Source: Bacteroidota bacterium (GTDB lineage: Bacteria; Bacteroidota; Bacteroidia; Chitinophagales; Chitinophagaceae). From it: a stretch of 64,000 bases of DNA. Positions 34,397 through 44,091 of the stretch are shown here, in pieces. Each line of letters starts with the position of its first letter. Within the stretch, counting starts at the first letter, position 1. Under the pieces are notes generated by a model that worked only from the letters and a program-made list of their open reading frames with translations, had not been told where the DNA came from and made no database searches. The stretch spans positions 310,001 through 374,000 of the forward strand of contig JAFDXX010000007.1 in the NCBI GenBank assembly GCA_018267705.1, in the 5' to 3' direction. The translations under genes and the position numbers were made by a program.

Positions 34397-35812
34397 TTAT
34401 TTAAAATCTACTGTACAGTTTTGGCATTTAATATCAACTTTGGTGCTTTTGCCATCTCCGCCGGTTGCTGTAAAATGTGTTTCTATATTATTATTATCGC
34501 CAATATCAATACCTGATATTTTAAAGTTTTTTCTAATTCTATCTCCCATATCATCTTTGGCTTTGTCCTCTTTTTTAGCTTCTTCTTTTATAACAATTGG
34601 TTTTTTATCGAAGTTGCTATACACGCTGCTGTATGAACCATTGAATGTAATAGCATAGTTTTTTATGGCATTGAATGGAATACGAATATCTGCATACTTA
34701 TTATCAACCTTTATAAGAGATACCGAAGGATCAACTTTTCTTAATCTTATATCTGCATTGGTTCCGTATAATTCAATTGATCCGGTTAATTTATTTATAC
34801 GAAGGTTGCCATAATTTTTTCTTCCTTGTAAAACGCCTGCTTCTTCTATTTCATATTCATCGTTTACACTGCGAATGTTGGCTTTGTTTACAACATCTGC
34901 CTCTACGGTTGAGTATTTGGTATCAATATCTAAATCATCAATATTTTTTGTAGTTAATCTTCCGTTTATAAAATCAATTTCTGCACTGCCTAAATTTCCT
35001 GTAGTTACATTTCCATATTTTGAACGAAGTATAAAATTTTTTACATCTCCAACTTCAAGATTGCCGTTTGTTATATCAACATTTAATTTGTTTGTATTGC
35101 CTGTTACGGTTACATCGGCATATTTACTTTCAATATCTAATTTATTTTCTTTAGGAACATAAATGGTTAAAATTCTTCTTCCTGCTTTGTTGCCAATATT
35201 TTGACCTTTACCATTAAACACGGCCATATTGCCACTACTCCAACCATAAGCTGAAACTACATTCCCATCTACATTGAATGTAGAATAACTTCCGCCGCCG
35301 CTTACTATACCAGATTTTATGCGAACTGAATTAGGAGAAGATTTTATAGAAATATTTAATTTTTCAAGCCATTCATCGTCTGAAACTTTACCACCATCTC
35401 CTTCAAAATAAACGGTTGTAACTACTTTTACTTTTGGTTGATCCCAAACTTTTATTTCAACAGATCTGCTTGTGTTTTCAATAAAAATATCGGTTCCTTT
35501 ATTTACGCTTATTTCTTGTGAAACTTCTTTTTTATTCAAATTAGAGTCTGCAATATTTTTACCCGGCCTGCCCATTACAAAAAACTCTTTTTCAATTTTT
35601 GTATTGAGTGTTTGTGCAAAATTTTGTTCATCAAATGCTTTATTAATTTCTGAATTTATTTGTGCTTGTATTCTATTTTTTAATGCACGGCCATTAACAA
35701 TTTTTACGGCAGTATCTATTGAATAAGATTGTGCATCATTGGTTTGTGCAATTGTATTGGTGGTAACACATAGACTTGCAATGCTTAAGGCAAGAGTAAG
35801 TTTATTAAACAT
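34397..35812 (-). CDS. DUF4097-type beta-repeat exported protein
   Basis: Exported protein of 471 residues with a signal peptide (cleavage near TIAQ). The central part, from about residue 95, is made of repeated short beta strands of the DUF4097 kind (VEIKVWDQPKVKVVTTVYF, LDIESKYADVTVTGN, LNVDITNGNLEVGDV, FILRSKYGNVTTGNL, IDLDTKYSTVEA-like), a probable beta helix. The C-terminus has a basic/acidic linker and a CQNC pair. It is last in an operon with an ECF sigma factor and its putative anti-sigma factor. Such proteins are thought to act in envelope stress sensing, but function is unproven. Confidence 0.85.
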   Translation of the reverse strand: MFNKLTLALSIASLCVTTNTIAQTNDAQSYSIDTAVKIVNGRALKNRIQAQINSEINKAFDEQNFAQTLNTKIEKEFFVMGRPGKNIADSNLNKKEVSQEISVNKGTDIFIENTSRSVEIKVWDQPKVKVVTTVYFEGDGGKVSDDEWLEKLNISIKSSPNSVRIKSGIVSGGGSYSTFNVDGNVVSAYGWSSGNMAVFNGKGQNIGNKAGRRILTIYVPKENKLDIESKYADVTVTGNTNKLNVDITNGNLEVGDVKNFILRSKYGNVTTGNLGSAEIDFINGRLTTKNIDDLDIDTKYSTVEADVVNKANIRSVNDEYEIEEAGVLQGRKNYGNLRINKLTGSIELYGTNADIRLRKVDPSVSLIKVDNKYADIRIPFNAIKNYAITFNGSYSSVYSNFDKKPIVIKEEAKKEDKAKDDMGDRIRKNFKISGIDIGDNNNIETHFTATGGDGKSTKVDIKCQNCTVDFK

Positions 35813-35824
35813 GTTTTTTTTATT

Positions 35825-36583
35825 TTATATGTTATTAAATTGAATAAATGTTGTTTTGTTGGTATTTTCAGATGGCTGATGGTTTTGCATATATCGGTTA
35901 TTGGTTTTATTAATTTCTTTTTGTAAATCTTTTAATACATTTAATTTTTGTTGATAGATGTTTATTAATCGGCTAAGTAAATCGTCTGTTAACCCTTGTT
36001 TAGCTATTGCGTTTTTAATTGTTTTTTCATCGCTATCCATTTCTTTAAATCGAACAATAAAATCATTATAATAGCTTGGGCCTTCGGTGTATAAAGGAGT
36101 TGAGCTTATTTTTTCTTTTTGTAAATTAATAATGTTTATAAACCGGCTGTCTAAAGATTGTAAAGTGGTTTCTACTTCTTTGTTATTGTTATTGGGGTGG
36201 GTTTGTGTAGAAGATGGTTGTTTGTTTTTTTCTGTTGAATTATTGCTTGTTGCAGGGTTGGTTTGTGCTATTTGAGGATTATTATTTTCTGTGTTTTCTT
36301 CTTGTGATGCTTTTTCTTTTTGTATTTCTACGGGGGGGGTAATTGATTGATTTTTATTTGCCGTAATTTTTTTGTTTTGATTATTAATATTTAATAAGTA
36401 CAACACGCCAAAACCACACAATACAATAACACAAGCTGCTGCCGCCCATTTAAAAACAGTTATTATGGGTGCTGTTTTTTTAGTAAATAGTTGTTGCTGA
36501 ATATCTAACCACAAATCAGCAGAGGGCTCTTTTGTATCAAGCTTATTTTTGTTTTGCTGAATATATTGTTTAAACTTATCCAT
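35825..36583 (-). CDS. Putative anti-sigma factor (single-pass membrane protein)
   Basis: A 252-residue protein with a cytoplasmic N-terminal domain of about 40 residues (FKQYIQQNKNKLDTKEPSAD), one membrane helix at residues 41-64, then a Gln/Asn/Lys-rich linker and a helical C-terminal domain (about 140-235). The start of the gene lies 3 nt after the sigma factor stop. Position and topology are those of a sigma/anti-sigma pair. No ZAS Cys/His motif is present, so the role is inferred from context only. Confidence 0.7.
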   Translation of the reverse strand: MDKFKQYIQQNKNKLDTKEPSADLWLDIQQQLFTKKTAPIITVFKWAAAACVIVLCGFGVLYLLNINNQNKKITANKNQSITPPVEIQKEKASQEENTENNNPQIAQTNPATSNNSTEKNKQPSSTQTHPNNNNKEVETTLQSLDSRFINIINLQKEKISSTPLYTEGPSYYNDFIVRFKEMDSDEKTIKNAIAKQGLTDDLLSRLINIYQQKLNVLKDLQKEINKTNNRYMQNHQPSENTNKTTFIQFNNI

Positions 36584-36586
36584 GTG

Positions 36587-37126
36587 TTATAATTGGTTAA
36601 TCAATTTTTCTTTTAATAATTTTTTTGCTCGGTGATATTGGCTTTTACTAGTGCTTTCAGATATTCCTAAATTATTGGCTACTTCTTTATGGCTATAGTT
36701 TTCAATTGCATATAGTGTAAAAATTTCTCTGCAACCATCAGGCAATTGTTTTATAGCATGGTTTATATGATTCATTTCAATATTAACCCACCATTCTGTT
36801 TCATCGTTGGCTATATTTTCTATTTTTTCTTCGCTCCAATCATCCCAGTAAAAAATTTTTTTACAATGTTTTATGCAGTTGTTTACCACTATTGTTTTTA
36901 ACCATCCTCCAAAAAAATTATCTTCTTTTAATTGATGAATATTATTAAAGGCTGTAATAAAACTTTCTTGCAACAAATCTTCTGCTTCGGGAATATTTCC
37001 AGCCATTCTAATACAAATATTATACATGGCTTTACTGTACTGCTGATACAGTTGTGCAAATGCTTGCGTATTACCTTTGCGGGCGTTATGCACTAAGTCC
37101 GTTATTATATTGTTTGCCTTTTCCAA
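36587..37126 (-). CDS. ECF-type RNA polymerase sigma factor
   Basis: A 179-residue sigma-70 family factor of the extracytoplasmic-function group: region 2 (ARKGNTQAFAQLYQQYSKAMYNICIRM ... DLLQESFITAFNNIHQ) and region 4 (LPDGCREIFTLYAIENYSHKEVANNLGISESTSKSQYHRAKKLL) with a clear helix-turn-helix. The start codon is TTG: the frame meets a TGA two codons upstream and the first internal ATG would remove half of region 2. It leads an operon with the membrane anti-sigma candidate and the DUF4097 protein, so it probably controls an envelope response. Confidence 0.92.
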   Translation of the reverse strand: MEKANNIITDLVHNARKGNTQAFAQLYQQYSKAMYNICIRMAGNIPEAEDLLQESFITAFNNIHQLKEDNFFGGWLKTIVVNNCIKHCKKIFYWDDWSEEKIENIANDETEWWVNIEMNHINHAIKQLPDGCREIFTLYAIENYSHKEVANNLGISESTSKSQYHRAKKLLKEKLINQL

Positions 37127-37190
37127 AAGTCAGTAGCCAATTATAAGAGTACGGTTTTATTAAAAGGTTGGAATGAGGTTAAAAATATTT

Positions 37191-37796
37191 TTAAAATAAA
37201 TTCATTTGTGGAGGAATAATGTTAAAACTTTTTCGATGATAGGGGCTTAAACCAAATTGTTGTATGGCGTTTCTATGTTCTAAAGTTCCATATCCTTTAT
37301 TTTTTTGCCAATTGTATTGTGGAAATGTTTGGTGCAGTCGTTTCATAAAATCATCTCTATGCGTTTTGGCTAAAATGCTTGCTGCAGCAATGCTGGCATA
37401 TTTTCCATCTCCTTTAATAATACATTGGTGTTTTATTTTTTTATAGGGAATAAATCTGTTTCCATCAATTAACAATAGCTGAGGTTTTATTTTCAATTCA
37501 TCTATTGCCAAATGCATTGCTTTAAAAGATGCTTTTAAAATATTAATACTGTCTATTTCATTATTATCAACCATTGCTACAGCATAACTAATGGCATTGG
37601 TTTCTATAAATTTTCTTAATTCCTTTCTGTTTTTTTCGTTTACTTGTTTACTATCATTTAATACCGGATGAAAAAAATTTTTTGGAAGAATAACCGCTGC
37701 TGCAAATACAGGACCTGCAAAACAACCACGTCCGGCTTCATCGCAACCGGCTTCTATATATTTTGATTGATAAAAATTTTGCAGCATACTACGCAA
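37191..37796 (-). CDS. rnhB: Ribonuclease HII
   Basis: Cuts the RNA strand at single ribonucleotides in DNA and in RNA/DNA hybrids. 201 residues, normal length. The signature AGCDEAGRGCFAGPV carries Asp19 and Glu20, with later acidic residues in QLLLIDGNRFIP and the YASIAAASILAKTHRDDFM segment. It ends 65 nt before the sigma factor on the same strand in the reading direction (gene order rnhB is downstream) and is divergent from the heme A synthase gene. Confidence 0.96.
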   Translation of the reverse strand: MRSMLQNFYQSKYIEAGCDEAGRGCFAGPVFAAAVILPKNFFHPVLNDSKQVNEKNRKELRKFIETNAISYAVAMVDNNEIDSINILKASFKAMHLAIDELKIKPQLLLIDGNRFIPYKKIKHQCIIKGDGKYASIAAASILAKTHRDDFMKRLHQTFPQYNWQKNKGYGTLEHRNAIQQFGLSPYHRKSFNIIPPQMNLF

Positions 37797-37849
37797 GTTC
37801 TTGGTTTCAATTTATAATTTAAAATATCATTTACTGAAAAGTGTTGTTA

Positions 37850-37857
37850 TACATTTG
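37850..37857 (+). promoter_or_regulatory. Bacteroidota -7 promoter element for heme A synthase
   Basis: TACATTTG (exact TAnnTTTG), 16 nt before the ATG at 37874. Confidence 0.5.
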
Positions 37858-37873
37858 CAACGATTAATAAAAT

Positions 37874-38926
37874 ATGAAAACAAAAAGTTCTAACCGCATT
37901 GTTGCTTATTGGATTTTTATTGGTGTTGCCATGTTAATAATACAAGTTTTATTAGGTGGTATTACCAGATTAACGGGTTCCGGTTTATCTATTACCGAAT
38001 GGAAACCAATAATGGGTGCATTACCACCACTAAATGAAACCCAATGGCAGAAAGCTTTTGAACAATACCAACAAATAGCACAATTTAAATACATTAACAG
38101 CCATTTTAGTTTGGCCGATTTTAAATTCATTTTTTTTTGGGAATGGTTTCATAGGTTATGGGCAAGATTTATTGGTGTGGTTTTTTTAATTCCGTTTATT
38201 TATTTTATTATAAAAAAATATTTTGAAAAATGGATGATCTCTCCGCTTATTATTTTGTTTATAATGGGTGCCTTGCAAGGTGCTATTGGTTGGGTTATGG
38301 TAAAAAGCGGGTTGAATGATGAAGATGTATATGTAAGCCATATTAGACTGGCCATACATTTTGTTGCAGCTATGGTTTTAATAAGCTATGCTTTAATTTT
38401 TGGATTAAAAATAATTGTACCCACTACACAAAAAATAGTGAACAATTCTTTAAAAAAATTTACAATTGTTATTATTATTTTATTAACTGTACAATTATTT
38501 TACGGAGCTTTTATGGCAGGTTTAAAAGCAGCAAAAATTGCCCCTACTTGGCCTTCTATAAATGGTAATTTTTTCCCTACTAATACACATGATTACAGTT
38601 TAATAGATAATTTATTTTTCAATCCGCTTATTATTCACTTTATACATAGAGGTATTGCTTACATTTTATTTATTTTAATTATAGTTTGGTGGCAACAATC
38701 AAAAAAAATAAATACCTCCTCTCTTTTTAATACACTAAAAAAATTTCCTATTGTATTAGTATTCATACAAGTTTTATTAGGAATATTTTCTTTATTAACA
38801 AGCTCTCAAATTATTATTGGTCACTTCGGAATTTTTGAATGGATGGCTCAACTGCACCAACTAACAGGTATGTTATTGTTGTTAGCTTTAATTGCTAATT
38901 TGTATATAATTAATATGAAAAAATAA
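37874..38926 (+). CDS. ctaA: Heme A synthase (COX15/CtaA family)
   Basis: Integral membrane enzyme of 350 residues that oxidises heme O to heme A for cytochrome oxidase. Eight hydrophobic helices and the expected heme-binding His: EWFHRLWARFIG, SHIRLAIHFVAA, HFIHRGIAYI and AQLHQLTGM. The opening GGITRLTGSGLSITEWKPIMGALPP is the COX15 signature, closer to the proteobacterial/mitochondrial type than to short Bacillus CtaA. No other cytochrome oxidase gene is visible in the window. Confidence 0.93.
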   Translation: MKTKSSNRIVAYWIFIGVAMLIIQVLLGGITRLTGSGLSITEWKPIMGALPPLNETQWQKAFEQYQQIAQFKYINSHFSLADFKFIFFWEWFHRLWARFIGVVFLIPFIYFIIKKYFEKWMISPLIILFIMGALQGAIGWVMVKSGLNDEDVYVSHIRLAIHFVAAMVLISYALIFGLKIIVPTTQKIVNNSLKKFTIVIIILLTVQLFYGAFMAGLKAAKIAPTWPSINGNFFPTNTHDYSLIDNLFFNPLIIHFIHRGIAYILFILIIVWWQQSKKINTSSLFNTLKKFPIVLVFIQVLLGIFSLLTSSQIIIGHFGIFEWMAQLHQLTGMLLLLALIANLYIINMKK

Positions 38927-39077
38927 TTAGCGGTTATTTTGTTGTTAATTTATTTTTCTACCTATTGTTATCATAAATTTTTGGTATCTTTTGCATAATG
39001 ATAGTGTGCAATGTTTTTGTACATTTTATAATAAACCAATTGTTTCTGATATAAAAAATGCAACCAATAACAGTTAT

Positions 39078-41300
39078 ATGAAAAAATATTTAATCGGTTT
39101 TTGGTTTTCTTTACCTATACAGTTAACTCTTTTACATTTTAGAAGATATCAGGTATTGCTTTTATTTTGGTATATTTTATTTGCTACCATTGCGGGGCAT
39201 TTTATGAAAACTTATGCTGCCTATTCTTTATTTCTTGCTCCGGAATATTTTAATGAAACCAATGCACTAAGTACTTTAATTGTTGGAATTGCTATTGGTA
39301 TTTTTATTATGAGTTGGAATATTACCACATTTATTCTTCATACCAAACAAATAAAATTTTTAGCCCCCACTGCACAACCGTTTTTAAAATATTGTATTAA
39401 CAATGCTGTTATACCTATTTTGTTTTTGTTGTTTTATTTATACAAGGCTTTTGGTTATTCTTATTACAATGAATTACTTACATTATCTCAGTTTTCATGG
39501 CGTGTAGCGGGGTTTTCAGCCGGTTTATTCATTTCTATATTTATTGCCTTTGTTTATTTTTTTAGTGCCGATAAAACTATTTTTTACACACTATCAAATA
39601 ATATAATTTTTGCAAATTCAGAATATAATAAAGCTGTTGCAGAAAAAGTTTTACCGGCAGAAAAATCTGAAATGCGAGTTGATTGGTTTTTAAGTGCCAA
39701 ATTACATTTACGCAAACCCAGAGATGTTCGGCATTACAGTCAAGACTTTTTAGATAATATTTTTAAACGTCATCATATAGCTGCTTTATTAGCTATTTTA
39801 TTGGCTTTTATTTTTTTATTGATAATAGGCTATTCATCCGATTCAAAATTATTTCAATTACCCGCAGCAGCAAGTATTGCTATTTTCTTTTCTGTAATGA
39901 TAGGAGTATCCGGAGCTGTATCTGCTTTATTTAGAACATGGAGTATTCCTTTAATTTTTATACTTTATTTTTTTATTAATTATTGTTACGAAAAAGAAAT
40001 TATAGATCCCAGAAACAAAGCATACGGTTTAAATTATCAAAACAAAAACGAAAGGCCGGAATATACTATGGAGTATATTAAACAATTGGCGAATACAAAA
40101 GATGTTAATGCAGATAAAGAACATTTTCTTACTATTTTAAATAATTGGAAAGCAAAACAAAAAGAAGATAAACCCATTTTATATATAATCAACACAAGTG
40201 GCGGAGGCTTACGCAGTGCTGCTTTTACAATGAATGCTTTGCAAAAAATTGACAGCTTTATGCATGGAGAGTTAATGCATAAAACTTTATTTATTAATGG
40301 TTCTTCGGGAGGTATGTTAGGAGCTGCCTATTATAGAGCATTGTATTTAGAAAAACAAACCAATAAAAATATTAATTTATTTAATAAGCAATATGTAAAT
40401 GATATTTCAACCGATTTATTAAATCCATTATTCTCTTCTTTTGTTACAAGAGATATTGTTGGCCCTATACAAAAATTTACTTACAGCGGATATAAATATG
40501 CAAAAGACAGAGGTTATGCTTTTGAAGAAAAACTAAATGAAAACACACATGGTTTGTTAGATAAAAAATTGAGTGATATTGTTGATGATGAACAAAAAGC
40601 AATTATCCCGTTTATGTTTTTTAATCCCATCATTACAAAAGATGGTAGAAAAATGATAATAAGTGCCAACCCTGCAAGATTTTTAATGCAACCACAATTA
40701 GATTCTTCTCACATTACTTCCATTGATGCAGACGCTATTGATTTTGTTTCTTTCTTTAAAAAGCAAAATGCAACGAATTTGCGTTTACTTTCTGCATTAA
40801 GAATGAATGCAACATTTCCTTACGCATTACCTAATGTATGGTTACCCACAAAACCTATTATTGATGTAATGGATGCAGGATTAAGAGATAATTTTGGAAT
40901 AGAAACTACACTAAGATTTTTAACCGTTTTTAAAGATTGGCTTATAAATAATACTAGTAAAGTTGTTGTAATACAAATACGCGACAGAAGTATTAATGAT
41001 TGGGAAAACCTTAATGAAACCAATAGTTTTATAGGCACATTTACTAAGCCTATGTTTATTTTACAAAATAATTGGTACCGATTACAAAACTATTATCAGC
41101 ACGATGAATTAAGCTATTTTGCCAATAGCTATGGCAATAATTTTTATAGTTTATGTTTTCAATATATTCCATTAAGTAAAGATGCTGATGCCGGTTTAAG
41201 TTTTCATTTAACTTCTTCCGAAAAAATAAGTATAGAACATTCTGTTAATAATGCTCTTAACAAAAATGTATTTGATAGTTTAATTAAAATTTCAAAATAA
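39078..41300 (+). CDS. Patatin-like phospholipase with N-terminal membrane domain
   Basis: A 740-residue protein starting at the ATG 39078; an upstream TTG at 38991 only adds a non-membrane tail and is not favoured. Residues 1 to about 310 contain seven or eight hydrophobic helices. The C-terminal patatin domain has the oxyanion loop TSGGGLRSAAF, the nucleophile Ser410 in NGSSGGMLGAAYYRA and Asp599 in VMDAGLRDNFG, forming the Ser-Asp dyad. It should hydrolyse membrane lipids at the inner membrane. The antiporter gene starts 2 nt after its stop, so the pair is tightly coupled. The physiological substrate is unknown. Confidence 0.87.
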   Translation: MKKYLIGFWFSLPIQLTLLHFRRYQVLLLFWYILFATIAGHFMKTYAAYSLFLAPEYFNETNALSTLIVGIAIGIFIMSWNITTFILHTKQIKFLAPTAQPFLKYCINNAVIPILFLLFYLYKAFGYSYYNELLTLSQFSWRVAGFSAGLFISIFIAFVYFFSADKTIFYTLSNNIIFANSEYNKAVAEKVLPAEKSEMRVDWFLSAKLHLRKPRDVRHYSQDFLDNIFKRHHIAALLAILLAFIFLLIIGYSSDSKLFQLPAAASIAIFFSVMIGVSGAVSALFRTWSIPLIFILYFFINYCYEKEIIDPRNKAYGLNYQNKNERPEYTMEYIKQLANTKDVNADKEHFLTILNNWKAKQKEDKPILYIINTSGGGLRSAAFTMNALQKIDSFMHGELMHKTLFINGSSGGMLGAAYYRALYLEKQTNKNINLFNKQYVNDISTDLLNPLFSSFVTRDIVGPIQKFTYSGYKYAKDRGYAFEEKLNENTHGLLDKKLSDIVDDEQKAIIPFMFFNPIITKDGRKMIISANPARFLMQPQLDSSHITSIDADAIDFVSFFKKQNATNLRLLSALRMNATFPYALPNVWLPTKPIIDVMDAGLRDNFGIETTLRFLTVFKDWLINNTSKVVVIQIRDRSINDWENLNETNSFIGTFTKPMFILQNNWYRLQNYYQHDELSYFANSYGNNFYSLCFQYIPLSKDADAGLSFHLTSSEKISIEHSVNNALNKNVFDSLIKISK

Positions 41301-41302
41301 TT

Positions 41303-43459
41303 ATGACAGATTTTTTTGAACACCTATTGCATGAGTTTGAATTGCCATTAAAAAATCCGGTATTAATTTTTTCTTTAATACTGTTAATTATTTTATTGTC
41401 TCCCATTTTACTAAGAAAATTAAATATTCCCGGTATTATTGGTTTAATTATTTCGGGCGTAATTATTGGTCCGCATGGTTTAAACATTCTTGCAAAAAAT
41501 TCTGCTGTTACTCTTTTCTCAACCATTGGGCTTCTCTACATTATGTTTATTGCCGGTCTTGAATTAGATATGAATGAATTTAAAACCAATAAAAATAAAA
41601 GTTTAGTATTTGGTTTATTTACATTTATTATTCCGTTAGCAATAGGTTTTCCTGTTTGTCATTATCTTCTTCAATACAATTTTAATACAAGCCTACTTAC
41701 GGCCAGCATGTTTGCCACACACACTTTAGTGGCTTATCCTATTGTTAGCAAATTAGGTGTTTCAAAAAATCAGGCAGTTGCTATAACTGTTGGTGGAACC
41801 ATTTTAACCGATACCGCTGTACTTATTATTTTAGCAGTTATTATAGGAAAAAGTAAGGGAAGTTTAAACAATGAATTTTGGATTCGTTTAGGAATTTCTT
41901 TAACTATTTTTTCTGCTATTATGTTTTTTGTTATTCCTAAAATAGCAAAATGGTTTTTTAGAAAATTAGAAAGTGAAAAGCACTCTCATTACATTTTTGT
42001 TTTAGCTGTTGTTTTCTTTGCAGCTTTCTTAGCCGAAGCCGCCGGTGTTGAAGCAATAATTGGAGCCTTTGTTGCAGGATTAGCTTTAAATAAACTAATT
42101 CCACACTCTTCTGCATTAATGAATAGAATAGAGTTTATTGGCAACTCATTATTCATTCCGTTTTTTTTAATTAGTGTTGGTATGTTAGTTGATGTTAGTG
42201 TTTTATTAAAAGGGCCAATGGCATGGATTGTTGCCGGAACACTTTCTGCGGTTGCATTATTTAGTAAATGGATTGCAGCATTATTTACACAATTTGTTTT
42301 TAAATATTCAAATGCACAACGACAATTAATTTTTGGATTAAGCAGTGCCCATGCAGCAGCAACACTTGCTGTTATTTTAGTGGGTTTTGAAGCAGGAGTT
42401 TTAGATGAAAATATATTAAACGGAACAATTATTCTTATTCTTATTACTTGCATTACTGCTTCGTTTGCAACAGAAAAAGCAGCTAAAAAAATTATTTCTG
42501 AAACAGAAGAAAATACTACAGAATTAATAAAAACAACCAATATTCATAATGAACATATTTTATTACCAATTGCCAATATTGAAAACATTGAAAGATTGCT
42601 TGAGTTTTCTGTTTTTATAAAAGATAAAAAATCTGTTAATCCAATTTCAATACTTACCATAGTTTCTAATAACGAAGAAGCAGAAATAAACATACTAAAA
42701 GCAAGAAACAAATTAGAAACATTTGTAAAACAAGCTTCTGCTTCCGAAACAAAAGTGAACATTATTACTACCATAGATCATAATGCAGCAAGTGGAATAA
42801 AGCGAATTTCAAGAGAAATTATGGCAGATATAATTATACGAGAATGGCCCAAACGAACCGGATTAATTGATAAGTTAATTGGTGAAAGAGCCGATAGCCT
42901 TTTAAGCAACACAGATAAAACTACTTTTATTTGTTATTTAGAAAAACCATTAGTGCTACACAAAAAAATAGTAGTAGTTGCACCTCCTTTAGCCGAACAC
43001 GAAAAAGGTTTTGAACATTGGATTACTAAAGTTGCAAAATTAGCTCAAGAATTAAGTGTCCCAATTTTGTTGTATTGCAACGAGCTAACCGAAAAATATA
43101 CTTATAAAACTGTTGAAAATTTAAAACTGTCTATTACTATTAATATAAAAAAGTTTAATGATTGGGAAGATTTTTTAATTCTTTCAAGAAATATAAATAA
43201 CGATGATTTATTTATATTGGTTTCGGCACGCAAAGGGTCTGCATCATACATAACGGCATTAGAAAACTTGCCCTTTAAACTTGAAAAACATTTTTCAACA
43301 AACAGCAGACTTATTATTTATCCTGAACAATTTAGTCAAAATCATATTATTGAAAGATTTGAAGATATAAATGCCGATCCTTTAAATAAAGGAATTGAAA
43401 CAATTCAAAAAATAAGTAGAGGAATAGGAGGAATGTTTAAAAAAGACAGTAGTAATTAA
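41303..43459 (+). CDS. Cation:proton antiporter (CPA2/Kef-type)
   Basis: A 718-residue membrane protein. Residues 25-390 hold about twelve helices of the monovalent cation:proton antiporter fold with LRKLNIPGIIGLIISGVIIGPHG, the central TDTAVLIIL motif and ASMFATHTLVAYP. The C-terminal 300 residues are soluble and look like two universal-stress-like domains (HILLPIANIENIERLLEF and KIVVVAPPLAEHEKGF) instead of a KTN/RCK domain. It probably exchanges Na+ or K+ for protons and may be gated by nucleotide. It starts 2 nt after the patatin gene. Confidence 0.9.
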   Translation: MTDFFEHLLHEFELPLKNPVLIFSLILLIILLSPILLRKLNIPGIIGLIISGVIIGPHGLNILAKNSAVTLFSTIGLLYIMFIAGLELDMNEFKTNKNKSLVFGLFTFIIPLAIGFPVCHYLLQYNFNTSLLTASMFATHTLVAYPIVSKLGVSKNQAVAITVGGTILTDTAVLIILAVIIGKSKGSLNNEFWIRLGISLTIFSAIMFFVIPKIAKWFFRKLESEKHSHYIFVLAVVFFAAFLAEAAGVEAIIGAFVAGLALNKLIPHSSALMNRIEFIGNSLFIPFFLISVGMLVDVSVLLKGPMAWIVAGTLSAVALFSKWIAALFTQFVFKYSNAQRQLIFGLSSAHAAATLAVILVGFEAGVLDENILNGTIILILITCITASFATEKAAKKIISETEENTTELIKTTNIHNEHILLPIANIENIERLLEFSVFIKDKKSVNPISILTIVSNNEEAEINILKARNKLETFVKQASASETKVNIITTIDHNAASGIKRISREIMADIIIREWPKRTGLIDKLIGERADSLLSNTDKTTFICYLEKPLVLHKKIVVVAPPLAEHEKGFEHWITKVAKLAQELSVPILLYCNELTEKYTYKTVENLKLSITINIKKFNDWEDFLILSRNINNDDLFILVSARKGSASYITALENLPFKLEKHFSTNSRLIIYPEQFSQNHIIERFEDINADPLNKGIETIQKISRGIGGMFKKDSSN

Positions 43460-43483
43460 TGCACCATATTGGGGTTATAATTT

Positions 43484-43993
43484 TTATTTCTTTTTATAAA
43501 TAGGAACGGTACTACAGGGTTCTCCATACATAATACTTTTAACAACGGGTCTTAACTTCTTAGTAATGGCAACATAGGCAACTTCAGGAATAGAAACTTC
43601 TCCACAACCTTTTACAACAATACGTTTATCATAATATTCGTTTGCATCAATTGCTTCAATTTGTTTTTGTAAAACAATTTCTATTAATTTTTTTTCATCT
43701 CCAAAAACAACATCTTTTGCAACAGGTTGTAAATAATTTACAGCCAACATATTTGCCCACATAGGTATAATTGCATCGGCAGTACAAGTTATGGCAACAT
43801 ATTTACTTTCATAAATACTCCAATCTGTTTGTTGTAATGCTGTACGATATTCTTTTTCTTTTAATATCAAACCCATAAAAAGAAAATCTTTCAAATCAAA
43901 AATTTTAATTTCCTCTTGTTTAGGAAAAAAATCTTCCAAATCAATAGTAATTAAACTGCTTTCTGCCACCTTATTTACAATCACATCATTCAT
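43484..43993 (-). CDS. DUF2480 family protein
   Basis: A 169-residue cytoplasmic protein of the Bacteroidota family DUF2480, function unknown. Typical parts are ITIDLEDFFP, IKIFDLKDFLFMGLILKEKEYR, WSIYESKYVAITCTADAIIPMWA and VVKGCGEVSIPEVAYVAIT. A longer frame runs to 44089, but the ATG at 43993 gives the family's normal N-terminus and does not run toward nadB. It lies divergently from nadB with about 100 nt between. Confidence 0.85.
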   Translation of the reverse strand: MNDVIVNKVAESSLITIDLEDFFPKQEEIKIFDLKDFLFMGLILKEKEYRTALQQTDWSIYESKYVAITCTADAIIPMWANMLAVNYLQPVAKDVVFGDEKKLIEIVLQKQIEAIDANEYYDKRIVVKGCGEVSIPEVAYVAITKKLRPVVKSIMYGEPCSTVPIYKKK

Positions 43994-44091
43994 AAAAAAT
44001 ATTTCAACACAAATGTATAAAACGCTATTTAGATTCTGTTTCGGGTTCAGAAAATATATGTATCTCAATTTGTTTAATTTACTTTGCATTT

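Noticed and set aside
34359..34658. 99-residue + strand frame overlapping the DUF4097 gene
   Set aside because: Low-complexity Leu/Ser sequence caused by the reverse complement of beta-repeat codons; no independent support.
38986..38994. TATCTTTTG as promoter for the patatin gene, and the TTG start at 38991
   Set aside because: One base too long for TAnnTTTG; the TTG start would lie inside it and adds a tail unlike the family.
41989..42540. 183-residue antisense frame inside the antiporter
   Set aside because: Its Ala/Asn/Thr-rich sequence is the shadow of the membrane helices on the other strand.
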